From Nocardia vermiculata NBRC 100427 (GTDB lineage Bacteria; Actinomycetota; Actinomycetes; Mycobacteriales; Mycobacteriaceae), in contig NZ_BDCA01000020.1 in NCBI RefSeq assembly GCF_001613265.1, forward strand, positions 1 to 64,000: 64,000 nucleotides of DNA, written 5' to 3'. Positions 33,496-43,819 of this stretch are shown here, in pieces (the stretch's first letter is position 1; every line of letters starts with the position of its first letter). The notes under the pieces were generated by a model. The model searched no databases and had not been told where the DNA came from. It saw only the letters and a program-made list of their open reading frames with translations. The position numbers and the translations under genes are program-made.

Positions 33496-35823
33496 ATGGT
33501 CAACGTCACCGACGGTTTCGGATCGAGCATCCTGGGTTACCCGCGGATCGGTCCGCATCGGGAACTCAAGCGCGCACTGGAGTCCTATTGGCGTGGTGCG
33601 CTCTCACGCGAGGAACTGCTCGCTGTGGGACGCGATATCCAGGACACCCAGTTCTCCGAGCTGGCAGCTTCGGGGCTCACCCAGGTACCGGGGAACACCT
33701 TCTCCTTCTACGACCACATTCTCGACAACGCGCTGCTGTTCGGTGCCGTCCCCAAGCGGTTCGAGCCCTACCGCGACGAGCTGCATCCGCTGGACTTCTA
33801 TTTCCTGATGGCGCGCGGCCGCCCGGATCTGCCGCCGCTGGAGCTGGTTCGCTTCTTCGGCACCAACTACCACTACCGCCAGCCCGAGCTGGACGCCGAG
33901 ACCGAGTTCTCGCTGCATCCGGAGGCGCTGCTGGAGGAATGGGACCGGGCGATGGCGCGCGGGATCGAACAGCGGCCGGTGGTGCTCGGCCCGTTGTCGC
34001 TGCTGCTGCTGTCCAAGGCCGGTCAGGTGCCGGGCAAGGCCGAATTCGATCAGCTGACGCTGCTGGACAAGCTGTTGCCGGTCTACGAACAGCTGCTCGA
34101 GATCCTGGCCAAGCGCGGCGCCACCTGTGTGCAGTTCGACGAGCCCTGTTTCACCGCGGAACGCAGTGCCGAGGAACTGGCCGCGTTCGAATCCGCGTAT
34201 CGGCGGCTGTCCACGGCGCCGCTGCGACCGCGGCTGCTGGTCACCGGGCAGTACGGCGATTTCGGTGAGGCCGTGCGGATTTTGGCCGGTACCGCCGTGG
34301 AGGCGATCGGATTGGATCTGGCCGGCTACCGGATCCGGCCCGAGGAGCTGGCCGCCATCCCCGGCATCAAACGCAAGCGGCTCTACGCCGGCGTGATCAG
34401 CGGCACCAATGTGTGGCGCGCCGACCGCCGGGTCACTCTCGACTATCTGCACGCACTGTCGAAGGTGTGTCCGGACCTGGTGGTGTCTACCGGCACCACA
34501 TTGCTGCATGTGCCGTACGACCTGCTGGTCGAATACGATATCGACGGGAATGTCGCCGACCGTCTCGCCTTCGCGAAACAGAAGGTGCTCGAGGTGGTTT
34601 CGCTGGCGAAGGCGCTCACCGAGGTGCGTCGGGGCGGGTCCGGGGGCGAAACCGCGGAAAAGTGGGCGAAGCGGCCCGCGGCGGTCCATTTCAAGCAGAA
34701 GCATGCGGTGCGGCAACGGGTGTACGCCGTCACGCCACAGATGCGCGAGCGTGAACCCTATGCGGTGCGGGCCCAGGCGCAACGCGAGCGACTGAATCTT
34801 CCGCTCGTCCCGGCGACGACACTCGGCTCCTTCCCGCAGACTGATTCGGTGCGCCAGGCGCGCTACGAACTGGGGGAGGGGCGCCTGTCCTACGCGGAAT
34901 ACCGCAAGCGGATCGAGGCCGAGATCGAGTCCACCATCCGGTTGCAGGAGGACATCGGCCTGGATGTGTTCGTGCACGGTGAGCACGAGCGCAACGACAT
35001 GATCCAGTACTTCGCCGAACTGCTGGACGGATTCGCGACCACGCACTTCGGGTGGGTGCAGGTCTACGGTTCGCGCTGTGTGCGTCCGCCGATCATCTAC
35101 GGCGACGTCTCCCGGCCGAAGCCGATGTCGGTGGAGTGGACCACCTACGCGCAATCGCTCACCGACAAGCCGGTGAAGGGTATCGTGACCGGTCCGGTGA
35201 CGATGGTCGCCCGTTCGTTCGTGCGTCAGGATCAGCCGCTCTACGAGACCGCCGACCAGGTGGCGCTGGCGATTCGCGACGAACTCGCCGATCTGGAGTC
35301 CGCGGGGGTCGCGATCATCCAGGTGGACGAGCCGGCAGTGCGGGAACTGTTACCGTTGCGCCCCGACGGGCGTACCGAATATCTGCGCTGGGCGGTCAAC
35401 GCCTTCCGGCTGGCGACCTCCGGGGTGCGGCCCGATACCCAGATCCACACTCACATCGCCTATTCGGGTCGCGCCGAAATCGTGCGCGCCATCGAGGAAC
35501 TCGACGCCGATGTGACCGCCATCGTCGCTACCCGCTCGCTGGGATGGGTGCTCGGAGCACTGGCCGAGGACGTGGAGCGGGGGCACGGCCTGAGTCACGG
35601 TGTGGGCCCGGGGGTGTACGAGAGCCGTTCGGCTCGTATCCCGGATATCGACGAGATCGACGAATTGCTCACCGCGGCAGCCGAAGCCGTTACTCCACAG
35701 CGCTTGTGGGCCAACCCCGACGGCGGTTTGAAAACACGGCACCATTGGCAGCTGGATCCGTCGCTGCGCAATATGGTGGCCGCCGCCCGCCGGGTGCGCC
35801 GCCGCGCCGACCGATCGGACTGA
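33496..35823 (+). CDS. MetE-like (cobalamin-independent methionine synthase) homologue without the zinc site
   Basis: A 775-residue, two-barrel protein, full length for MetE. The N-terminal barrel starts SSILGYPRIGPHRELKRALE. The C-terminal barrel has TLGSFPQTDSVRQAR, VFVHGEHERNDM, YGSRCVRPP and VDEPAVRELLPLR, so the fold and much of the methyltetrahydrofolate site are kept. The zinc ligands that activate homocysteine in E. coli MetE (His641, Cys643, Glu665, Cys726) correspond here to His653, Ala655 (HTHIAYS), Val677 (AIVATRS) and Gly743 (NPDGGLKTR). Three of four are lost. GEPERND is also GEHERND. Standard homocysteine methylation is therefore unlikely; it may methylate another substrate. 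AAGGGAG precedes the ATG. No cobalamin riboswitch fits in the 114-base gap upstream. Confidence 0.9.
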   Translation: MVNVTDGFGSSILGYPRIGPHRELKRALESYWRGALSREELLAVGRDIQDTQFSELAASGLTQVPGNTFSFYDHILDNALLFGAVPKRFEPYRDELHPLDFYFLMARGRPDLPPLELVRFFGTNYHYRQPELDAETEFSLHPEALLEEWDRAMARGIEQRPVVLGPLSLLLLSKAGQVPGKAEFDQLTLLDKLLPVYEQLLEILAKRGATCVQFDEPCFTAERSAEELAAFESAYRRLSTAPLRPRLLVTGQYGDFGEAVRILAGTAVEAIGLDLAGYRIRPEELAAIPGIKRKRLYAGVISGTNVWRADRRVTLDYLHALSKVCPDLVVSTGTTLLHVPYDLLVEYDIDGNVADRLAFAKQKVLEVVSLAKALTEVRRGGSGGETAEKWAKRPAAVHFKQKHAVRQRVYAVTPQMREREPYAVRAQAQRERLNLPLVPATTLGSFPQTDSVRQARYELGEGRLSYAEYRKRIEAEIESTIRLQEDIGLDVFVHGEHERNDMIQYFAELLDGFATTHFGWVQVYGSRCVRPPIIYGDVSRPKPMSVEWTTYAQSLTDKPVKGIVTGPVTMVARSFVRQDQPLYETADQVALAIRDELADLESAGVAIIQVDEPAVRELLPLRPDGRTEYLRWAVNAFRLATSGVRPDTQIHTHIAYSGRAEIVRAIEELDADVTAIVATRSLGWVLGALAEDVERGHGLSHGVGPGVYESRSARIPDIDEIDELLTAAAEAVTPQRLWANPDGGLKTRHHWQLDPSLRNMVAAARRVRRRADRSD

Positions 35824-35833
35824 TCGAACCCTG

Positions 35834-35869
35834 GTGGCCCGCAATCGGAATCATCCGGTTGCGGGCCAC
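35834..35869. terminator. Terminator after the MetE-like gene
   Basis: Eleven-bp perfect arms (GTGGCCCGCAA and TTGCGGGCCAC) with an inner CGG/CCG pair and a six-base loop, ten bases after the stop codon. Confidence 0.75.
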
Positions 35870-35950
35870 TCGCATCCGTAATTGCGGGATATTCACCGCA
35901 TTCGGGTGCGCTAGCCTACGGGTACTGTTTCGAGATCAGGAGAACCGATC

Positions 35951-36148
35951 ATGGGTATGTTCGACCAACTCAAGGATGCAGCCGGCAAGGCCGCCGATCT
36001 GGCTGCCAAGAATGCCGACAAGCTCGACCCGGCGATCGAGAAGGTCGGCGACATGGTCGACAAGCAGACCGGTGGCAAGTTCGAGAAGCAGGTTGATGCG
36101 GCACAGCAGGTCGCCAAGAAGGCGCTGCGTGAGCAATCCGGGAAGTAG
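35951..36148 (+). CDS. Antitoxin-like small protein (MT0933/Rv0909 family)
   Basis: A 65-residue charged helical protein. The pattern MFDQLKDAAGKAADLAAKNADKLDPAIEKVGDMVDKQTGGKF, shared across the family, marks the MT0933_antitox group, which is paired with Rv0910-type toxins in M. tuberculosis. No toxin gene is next to it. AGGAG precedes the ATG and a strong hairpin follows, so it is a single-gene unit. It may be a stress-related helical protein rather than a working antitoxin. Confidence 0.78.
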   Translation: MGMFDQLKDAAGKAADLAAKNADKLDPAIEKVGDMVDKQTGGKFEKQVDAAQQVAKKALREQSGK

Positions 36149-36180
36149 CGACCCGGAAATCGCCCGAGCGGTATGACGGC

Positions 36181-36212
36181 GAAGGTCGCCTCCGGTTCAG
36201 GAGGCGACCTTC
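36181..36212. terminator. Bidirectional terminator hairpin
   Basis: Thirteen-bp perfect arms (GAAGGTCGCCTCC and its reverse complement) with a six-base loop, between the antitoxin-like gene and the convergent alcohol dehydrogenase gene. Confidence 0.82.
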
Positions 36213-36257
36213 GCCCTGTTCGACAGCGTTGTCCGGGCGCCCGGCTGAGGCGGCGGC

Positions 36258-37310
36258 TCACATGGTGGCGGCGTCGATGACGAACCGGTACCGCACATCG
36301 CTGGCGATCACCCGCTCGTAGGCATCGTCGATCCGGTCGGCGGAGATGACCTCGATCTCCGCGCCGATCCCGTGTTCGGCGCAGAAGTCCAGCATCTCCT
36401 GGGTTTGCGGGATGCCGCCGATATTGGAACCGGCCACCGAGCGTCGCGCGGCCGTGAGGCTGAACGGCCGCACCACCAGCGGATTCTCCGGCAGGCCCAG
36501 CATCACCAGGGTGCCGTCGAGCTTCAGCAGCCGCAGGTAGGTGTCGATGGGCAGATCCGCGGAGACGGTGTTGATGATCAGATCGAAGCGGCCCCGCAGA
36601 TCGCGGAAGATCTGCCGATCATCGGTGGCGTAATAGTGGTGGGCACCGAAGCGCTTGCCGTCGTCCTGCTTGCTCAGCGAATGGCTCAGCACCGTCACCT
36701 CGGCGCCCATCGCCGCGGCGATCTTCACGCCCACATGACCCAGCCCGCCCATGCCGATGATCGCGACCCGCTTACCGGGCCCGGCATTCCAGTGCCGCAG
36801 TGGCGAGAACAGCGTGACGCCCGCGCACAGCAGCGGTGCGGCCTCGTCGAGCCCGATACCCTCCGGAATACCGACCACGAACCCCTCGGTGACCACGATC
36901 CGGGTGGAGTATCCGCCCAGGGTATGGCCGCCGGGCTGTAGCTCCTCGGCGACGGTCGTGTTGTAGGTCATGGTGGCGCCGCGCTCGCAGTACTGCTGAT
37001 CGCCGAATACGCAGGGTTCGCACTCACCGCACGAATCCACCATGCAGCCCACCCCGACCCGGTCACCGACCTGGTACTTGGTTACCTGCGAGCCGACCGC
37101 GGCTACCAGTCCGGCGATCTCGTGGCCGGGCACACACGGGTATTTCGTGCCGCGCCATTCATTGCGGGCGGTGTGGATGTCGGAGTGGCAGATGCCGGCG
37201 TACTTGATATCGATCAGGACGTCGTGCGGGCCGAGCTCGCGGCGCTCGATGGTGGTCTTGGTGAACCGGCCGTCGGGTGCGGACACGGAATACGCGGCAG
37301 CTGTGGTCAT
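36258..37310 (-). CDS. Zinc-dependent NADP alcohol dehydrogenase, AdhC/YahK type
   Basis: A 350-residue medium-chain dehydrogenase. Catalytic zinc residues are in YAGICHSDIH and PGHEIAG, the structural-zinc cysteines in CGECEPCVFGDQQYC, and the cofactor loop is GMGGLGHVGVK. The order and motifs match mycobacterial AdhC and cinnamyl-alcohol-dehydrogenase-type enzymes, which reduce aldehydes with NADPH. The ATG at 37310 gives the standard N-terminus. It is divergent from the protease gene. Confidence 0.9.
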   Translation of the reverse strand: MTTAAAYSVSAPDGRFTKTTIERRELGPHDVLIDIKYAGICHSDIHTARNEWRGTKYPCVPGHEIAGLVAAVGSQVTKYQVGDRVGVGCMVDSCGECEPCVFGDQQYCERGATMTYNTTVAEELQPGGHTLGGYSTRIVVTEGFVVGIPEGIGLDEAAPLLCAGVTLFSPLRHWNAGPGKRVAIIGMGGLGHVGVKIAAAMGAEVTVLSHSLSKQDDGKRFGAHHYYATDDRQIFRDLRGRFDLIINTVSADLPIDTYLRLLKLDGTLVMLGLPENPLVVRPFSLTAARRSVAGSNIGGIPQTQEMLDFCAEHGIGAEIEVISADRIDDAYERVIASDVRYRFVIDAATM

Positions 37311-37425
37311 GCGTTCATGCCTACCCCCGCATGGATCCCGGCGCAAATGCGCGAACACGGTGAGATTTGGTACACATAAAAGTACAACCGTGCCGGGGTG
37401 CCGGCGTACGGAATCGGGAGCGGCG

Positions 37426-38538
37426 ATGGACGACCATCATCCGGGGCAGGATCCGCGTCCGGCTCGTGGCGGCTGCCTGTCCACGTTCGCTTTCGTCCTC
37501 GTCATGGCCATGGTGGGTACGGTCTTCCTCGGCTACCACGGGGATCTGCCGCGGTGGGCGGTGCCTTCGGGATACACCTCGTCGTCGCTGTTCGGACCTC
37601 CGTTACCGCCGCTGGATGCCACGGCGGTGGCCGCCGCGGTCGAGCCGGAACTGGTCAATGTCAATGTCTCGATCCGCCCGAGCGGGTTGGGTGCGGCCGG
37701 CTCGGGCATCGTGCTCGGTGCGGCCGGGGAGATTCTCACCAGTCATCACGTCGTGAAGGGCGCGGACACCATCACGGTCGGCGATCTGGGCAACGGTGAG
37801 CACTATCCGGCCACCGTGCTCGGCTACGACTCCGAGGAGGACATCGCGCTGTTGTCGTTGTCGACCGCGGGGTCGTTGGACGTGGCCCGGATCGGCAGCT
37901 CGGCCGGTGTACGAGTGGGAGATCAGGTGCTCGCGATCGGTAATGCCGGCGGCACCGGGTCACCCACCGCGACCCCCGGGGTGGTCACCGCGCTGAACGC
38001 CTCGATCGTGGCTCGTGACACCGCCGACCTCACACGTAAGGCGCTGATCGGCATGATCGAGGTGGCCGCGCCGGTGGTGGCCGGCCAATCCGGCGGTGCG
38101 CTGGTCGACCGGTCCGGGGCGGTTGTCGGGGTGATCACCGCGGCCTCCGGGGATTCGACCCACCGGGACGGACAAGGCAGTGGATATGCGGTGCCGATCG
38201 ACCGGGCGCTGACCGTGGTGCGCCGGATCCGCGCCGGGATCGCGACCGATACCGTGCACATCGGCCCGACCGCGACGTTGGGCGTGCTGGTTTCCGATGC
38301 GCAGCCGAGCGGGGCGCGAGTGGATGTGGCCATCTACGGTCAACCGGCGTCCGGGGCGGGGCTGACCTCGGGGGAGATCATCGTCGCGCTGGACGGGCAG
38401 GAAGTGACTTCGGCGCAGACCTTGAAGGCGGCGTTGAATCAGCGTAAGCCGCGCGATGTGGTGCATCTGGACCTGCTCGAACCCGGCGGCGCCCACCGGC
38501 AAGTGGCCGTAACCCTCGCCAGTGGGCCGCCGAACTGA
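37426..38538 (+). CDS. HtrA-like membrane-anchored serine protease
   Basis: A 370-residue S1C protease. A short cytoplasmic N-terminus is followed by one transmembrane helix (CLSTFAFVLVMAMVGTVFLG, about 17-36). The trypsin-like domain has His in TSHHVV, Asp in EEDIALL and Ser in GQSGGAL. A PDZ domain follows (about 285-365, LTSGEIIVALDGQEV). It is likely to work in envelope protein quality control. GGGAG precedes the ATG. Its stop codon directly abuts the stop of the convergent VKOR gene with no spacer. Confidence 0.88.
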   Translation: MDDHHPGQDPRPARGGCLSTFAFVLVMAMVGTVFLGYHGDLPRWAVPSGYTSSSLFGPPLPPLDATAVAAAVEPELVNVNVSIRPSGLGAAGSGIVLGAAGEILTSHHVVKGADTITVGDLGNGEHYPATVLGYDSEEDIALLSLSTAGSLDVARIGSSAGVRVGDQVLAIGNAGGTGSPTATPGVVTALNASIVARDTADLTRKALIGMIEVAAPVVAGQSGGALVDRSGAVVGVITAASGDSTHRDGQGSGYAVPIDRALTVVRRIRAGIATDTVHIGPTATLGVLVSDAQPSGARVDVAIYGQPASGAGLTSGEIIVALDGQEVTSAQTLKAALNQRKPRDVVHLDLLEPGGAHRQVAVTLASGPPN

Positions 38539-39105
38539 TCAGAACAGAGACAGCCAGTAGTCCTGGAACTTCAGGAACACCAGCAGCAGCACCACCGCGT
38601 AGTAGACGACCACCACGGTCCAGCGCCACTGGGCGATGATCCCCGCGATGCCGCGCGCACCACCCCACAGGTGATCGACGACAACCGCCAGGCAGATCGG
38701 CGTGATCGTCCACACCACCATGCAGTACGGGCACAGCGCGCCGATCCGGTACAGGCTCTGGAAGATCAACCAGAAGATGAAGCCCATGCCCGCGACCAGG
38801 CCGATCCCGAGTCCGCCCCAGAACCAGCGCGGTAGCCCGACCCCGGCGACAGCGAGTACCGCGATGGTGACCGCCACCGAGAAACCCACCGCGCCGATGA
38901 TCGGATTCGGGAATCCGAAGACCGAGGCCTGATCGGTGGCCATCACCGAACCGCACGACAGCACCGGGTTGATACTGCACGAAGGCCGATACGAGGGGTC
39001 CTTCAGAAGCTTGAAGTCCTCGATCGTCAGTGCCAGTGCCGACAGCCACCCCAGCAGGGTGGCGGCGAGCAGGAGCCACGCGGGCCGCGGACGGGCGGTG
39101 ATCAC
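38539..39105 (-). CDS. Vitamin K epoxide reductase (VKOR) family protein
   Basis: A 188-residue membrane protein with about five helices. The active-site pair is CPYC (near residue 124) and the loop cysteines are in YRPSCSINPVLSC. Bacterial VKOR reoxidises DsbA by passing electrons to quinones, so it makes disulfide formation possible. The GTG start overlaps the DsbA stop by four bases, which couples the two genes. Confidence 0.92.
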   Translation of the reverse strand: MITARPRPAWLLLAATLLGWLSALALTIEDFKLLKDPSYRPSCSINPVLSCGSVMATDQASVFGFPNPIIGAVGFSVAVTIAVLAVAGVGLPRWFWGGLGIGLVAGMGFIFWLIFQSLYRIGALCPYCMVVWTITPICLAVVVDHLWGGARGIAGIIAQWRWTVVVVYYAVVLLLVFLKFQDYWLSLF

Positions 39106-39890
39106 TGGGCCGCGGCCGCGATCGCGCTACGCAGTCCGTCGGGCTGCATCAGTTCCTGCGAGCTCTTGATCTGCTTGTCGTTGACGTACACGGTCGGCGT
39201 GGACTGGATGCCGCTGTTCATCACGTCCTTGGTGACCTTCTGTATGTACTTGTCGTACTTCACGGAAGTGATGCACTCGGCGACGGCCGGATCGGTGTAG
39301 CCCGCGGCTTGCGCGATCTGCACGATCTGCTCGTCGGGCAGGCCGGTGCCGTTCTCCGGCGGCTGCTGCTCGTACATCGAGCTCAGCCAGGGCAGGAACT
39401 TGGTTGGATCGGATTCTGCGACGCAGTAGGCGGCGTTGGCGCCACGTGTGGAGTAGCGGGTGCCGCCGGACGCGTTGTCGAGGAACGCGATGATGTTGTA
39501 GCGCACGCTCGCGGCGCCCGAGTTGACGGCATCCTCGATGGCCTTGCCGTTGGCTCCCTCGAACATCTTGCAGGCGGGACACTGCAGGTCGGCGACAACA
39601 TGGATGTCCGCCTTGGCGCCGGGCTTGCCGATCTTGATCTCACCCTTGTCGGTGATGGATGCGGTCACCGCGTCCGGCGCGGCCGGTTGGGCGGCGATCG
39701 ACGGCACCGGGCCGACGTCGTTCTTGTCCGACTGCTTGACCGCGATACTGATGCCGATGGCCGCGATGAGCGCGATCAGCACGGCTGCGACACCCACCTG
39801 AATCAGGATCGTGCGGGTGCGATCTCCACCCCGCACCGCCGTCAGCGAGTTCTTCCCACGCGGATTCTTGCTCACCTCGGAGTTCACCAC
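39102..39890 (-). CDS. DsbA-like membrane-anchored thiol oxidoreductase
   Basis: A 262-residue protein with one N-terminal anchor helix (ILIQVGVAAVLIALIAAIGI, about 28-47) and an extracytoplasmic thioredoxin/DsbA domain. The redox motif is CPAC (near 104), followed by a helical insertion and the cis-Pro segment GIQSTPTVYVN. It oxidises cysteine pairs in secreted proteins and is coupled to the VKOR partner. The GTG at 39890 has AGGAAAGG upstream. Confidence 0.92.
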   Translation of the reverse strand: MVNSEVSKNPRGKNSLTAVRGGDRTRTILIQVGVAAVLIALIAAIGISIAVKQSDKNDVGPVPSIAAQPAAPDAVTASITDKGEIKIGKPGAKADIHVVADLQCPACKMFEGANGKAIEDAVNSGAASVRYNIIAFLDNASGGTRYSTRGANAAYCVAESDPTKFLPWLSSMYEQQPPENGTGLPDEQIVQIAQAAGYTDPAVAECITSVKYDKYIQKVTKDVMNSGIQSTPTVYVNDKQIKSSQELMQPDGLRSAIAAAAQ

Positions 39891-40022
39891 GCCTTTCCTG
39901 TGTGTCGTGTGGACGTACGACGTCTGTATCGAATGGACGTAGGACGCCGATGCCGCATGCGATGGTACGGGCCCTCATGATTCCCGGTGAACCTGAGAGA
40001 TCCCCGAGACTTGCCGACCCGG

Positions 40023-40736
40023 TCAGCAGATACCGGCCATCAGCATGAGCTGTGCGGCGAATTCGGCGTCGTCGACGGGCGTCAGCGCCAGTTCGGCGGC
40101 GGTGACCAGGAGGTACCGCCCGTCGTCGGTGAAATCCAGCCAGGTGCGGTGCCGAGTCGGCGGTGACATCGGATTATCGGGTGCAACGGTGACGGTGACG
40201 AAGCCGCGCCCGTCGACCGGGGAACGCAATTTGCGGCGGAAGCGTGCAGCACCGCGCTTCGCCCCGGCCGTGATCTTGCCCTCGGTGTGCCCGTCGCCGG
40301 TGCCCAGCACCGCACGCTGCGGTTCGCGCATGCCCGCGGTGCTGCCCGCCGGTGCCGTACCGATCTCGGCCACCAGGCGTTCCCCGAGGCCGCGGGCGTG
40401 ACAGCCGGTGACCGTCACCGCCTCGGGACGCGCGATCAGGACGACCGCATGCTGATGCACCACGGCGGCGAAGAGGAGGATCTGCTCCGGTTCGCCGGCC
40501 GTACGGCGTTGTCCGGACAGCGTGATGACGGTGGCGTCGGGCCGGGTGCACAGCAGCATGGCCGCGGTCAGGTCCGGATCGGTGTTGCGGGCGTAGCGAG
40601 ACCGCAGCCGCTGGGGTTCGGGCCCGGTGTCCGCGGTGGTTTCCGCAATCATGTTCAACGGGTAGGGCGGGCGGTCGACCTCGGTCTCGGTGGCCCAGAC
40701 GTGGGCGAACTCCTCGGGGGTCAGTACCCACTTCAC
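40023..40736 (-). CDS. ESX secretion-associated EspG-family protein
   Basis: A 237-residue cytoplasmic protein. The start KWVLTPEEFAHVWATE and PPYPL, with C-terminal strands ending LTPVDDAEFAAQLMLMAG, are typical of EspG, the chaperone that binds PE/PPE-type or related substrates of type VII secretion. No ESX, PE or PPE gene lies nearby. The start is a GTG. As in other Nocardia, solitary EspG genes are often scattered; the partner is unknown. Confidence 0.75.
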   Translation of the reverse strand: MKWVLTPEEFAHVWATETEVDRPPYPLNMIAETTADTGPEPQRLRSRYARNTDPDLTAAMLLCTRPDATVITLSGQRRTAGEPEQILLFAAVVHQHAVVLIARPEAVTVTGCHARGLGERLVAEIGTAPAGSTAGMREPQRAVLGTGDGHTEGKITAGAKRGAARFRRKLRSPVDGRGFVTVTVAPDNPMSPPTRHRTWLDFTDDGRYLLVTAAELALTPVDDAEFAAQLMLMAGIC

Positions 40737-40978
40737 TACGGATGCCCCCCGCCTCGACGCGGTGGCGGCGCAGTGGTGGCATGCGGAACGCGGTAGCCGT
40801 ACGTGGCGAGGCCGGGGTGGTGCACCTCGACGAACCCCTTCCGCAACGAACGTCTCCGCGGCGAGCGTACCGGAGCCGGCCCGATGTGTGGATTACGGCG
40901 GTGTACACCGGACCGGCACCGAGAGGTGTATTCCGCTGTGGCGGCACCCGTTTCGCTTGCCTCGGCCTCGGGCCGTGA

Positions 40979-42220
40979 TCAGGTACGTTCGACCTCGATC
41001 GTCAGTCCGGCGGTGCGCAGGCGGTCGGTCAGCGGATCGCCCATGGCCGACGCCGGAGTGAGAATGCCGGATAACTCCGGTAATTCGTCGAAGGCGAGAC
41101 ATAATCCCGCCTCGCCCAGCATGAGGGAAGTGGCCTGGTAGCCCGGGTCGCCCTGTCCGGCGAAGGTGCCGCGGTACTTCGCGCCCGAGGTGGTGGCGGC
41201 GAAGGTCTGCATGCTGAACCAGCCGTTGCTGCGGGCACGTTCACTCGGTCCGGTGCCCGGTTTGGGCAGGATGCGATCGAGTACCTTCCGCCCCGCCGAC
41301 AGCCGGGACAGCAGCGCTCCGGCCGCCAGGGTGGTGACGATGCCGCCGGCCACACCCGCGGCGACCAACGGTGCGGTGGCCGAGTTGCCGACCCCCATCA
41401 CCTCGCGGTAGCGGAAGTTCTTGCCGTACACCCAGCCCAGCAGGGCATTGCTGCGCCGCACCACCTTGGTGTTGTGCGCGGCCATCACGAAGGTGGTGAC
41501 CCAGCCGTCGAGGCTGGGGTCGATGGCCGATGCCCGCGACAGCGCCTGATCGGATTGCCGGCCGACGTCGGGTTCCATCGCGGTGTCGGGGCTCAGCGAA
41601 TACGGATGTGACAGAACCGACCCCTTGGCCGGATCGGTGGCGACCGCCTCCATCATGGCCCGCCCGGAATCGATGGTGCCGCCACTGGCGCCGCCCTTGA
41701 ACCGCGCGATCAGGGTGGTGTCGGTGAGTTCGCCGGTGTTGTCCTCGACCGAGCGCCGATAGATCCGGTACACGCTCAGATCCGACGGGATCGAGTCGTA
41801 GCCACACGAATTGACGATCTTCGCGCCGGTTTCGGTGGCGCGCTCCCCGAATCGATCCATGCATTCGCGGATGAACAGCGGCTCACCGGTCAGATCGGCA
41901 TAGTGCGTGCCCGCGTTCGCACACGCCTGGGCCAGCGGCAAACCGTAGCGTAGATACGGTCCGACGGTGGTGACCACGACCTTGGTCCGGGCCGCGAGCG
42001 CATCGAGGGCGACCTGGTCGGAGGAGTCGGCGACCAGCAGTGGCCAGATCGCGGCCGCGCCGGAGAGTTCGTCGCGGACCGCGGTCAGCTTCTCCGGTGA
42101 CCGGCCCGCCAGCGCGATGCGGGCGCCGTCGGGGGCGGCTGCGGCGAGGTAGCGAGCCGTCAGCCTGCCGACGAATCCCGTCGCGCCGAACAGCACGAGG
42201 TCGAATTCCCTGTCTGCCAT
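40979..42220 (-). CDS. Saccharopine-dehydrogenase-like trans-acting enoyl reductase family protein
   Basis: A 413-residue NAD(P)-binding protein. The N-terminal Rossmann motif is LFGATGFVGRLTARYL; then TTVGPYLRYG, THYADLTGE and NSCGYDSIPSDL follow, as in mycobacterial Rv2449c and Rv2953. Rv2953 is a trans-acting enoyl reductase in phenolic glycolipid synthesis. A hydrophobic segment near 285-310 may attach it to the membrane. The start is at 42220, though 42226 is possible. The substrate here is unknown. Confidence 0.85.
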   Translation of the reverse strand: MADREFDLVLFGATGFVGRLTARYLAAAAPDGARIALAGRSPEKLTAVRDELSGAAAIWPLLVADSSDQVALDALAARTKVVVTTVGPYLRYGLPLAQACANAGTHYADLTGEPLFIRECMDRFGERATETGAKIVNSCGYDSIPSDLSVYRIYRRSVEDNTGELTDTTLIARFKGGASGGTIDSGRAMMEAVATDPAKGSVLSHPYSLSPDTAMEPDVGRQSDQALSRASAIDPSLDGWVTTFVMAAHNTKVVRRSNALLGWVYGKNFRYREVMGVGNSATAPLVAAGVAGGIVTTLAAGALLSRLSAGRKVLDRILPKPGTGPSERARSNGWFSMQTFAATTSGAKYRGTFAGQGDPGYQATSLMLGEAGLCLAFDELPELSGILTPASAMGDPLTDRLRTAGLTIEVERT

Positions 42221-42245
42221 ACCCATCCCATCTGTGGCGGCCTGA

Positions 42246-43688
<1,443 letters not shown>

Positions 43689-43819
43689 CGATGACCTCCG
43701 TCGGTACGGCAACCGCGGGCGACCTCCCCGCCTCGGCCGGTCCTCAGCCTAGCCAAGCACGGGCCCGGTGGCCGGGTATGCGGAGAACCGGCTGCCGCGG
43801 ATATGGAGATCCGGTGGCG

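Noticed and set aside
33604..35154. 516-codon frame opposite the MetE-like gene
   Set aside because: Low-complexity His/Gln/Arg sequence without motifs; shadow of the real gene.
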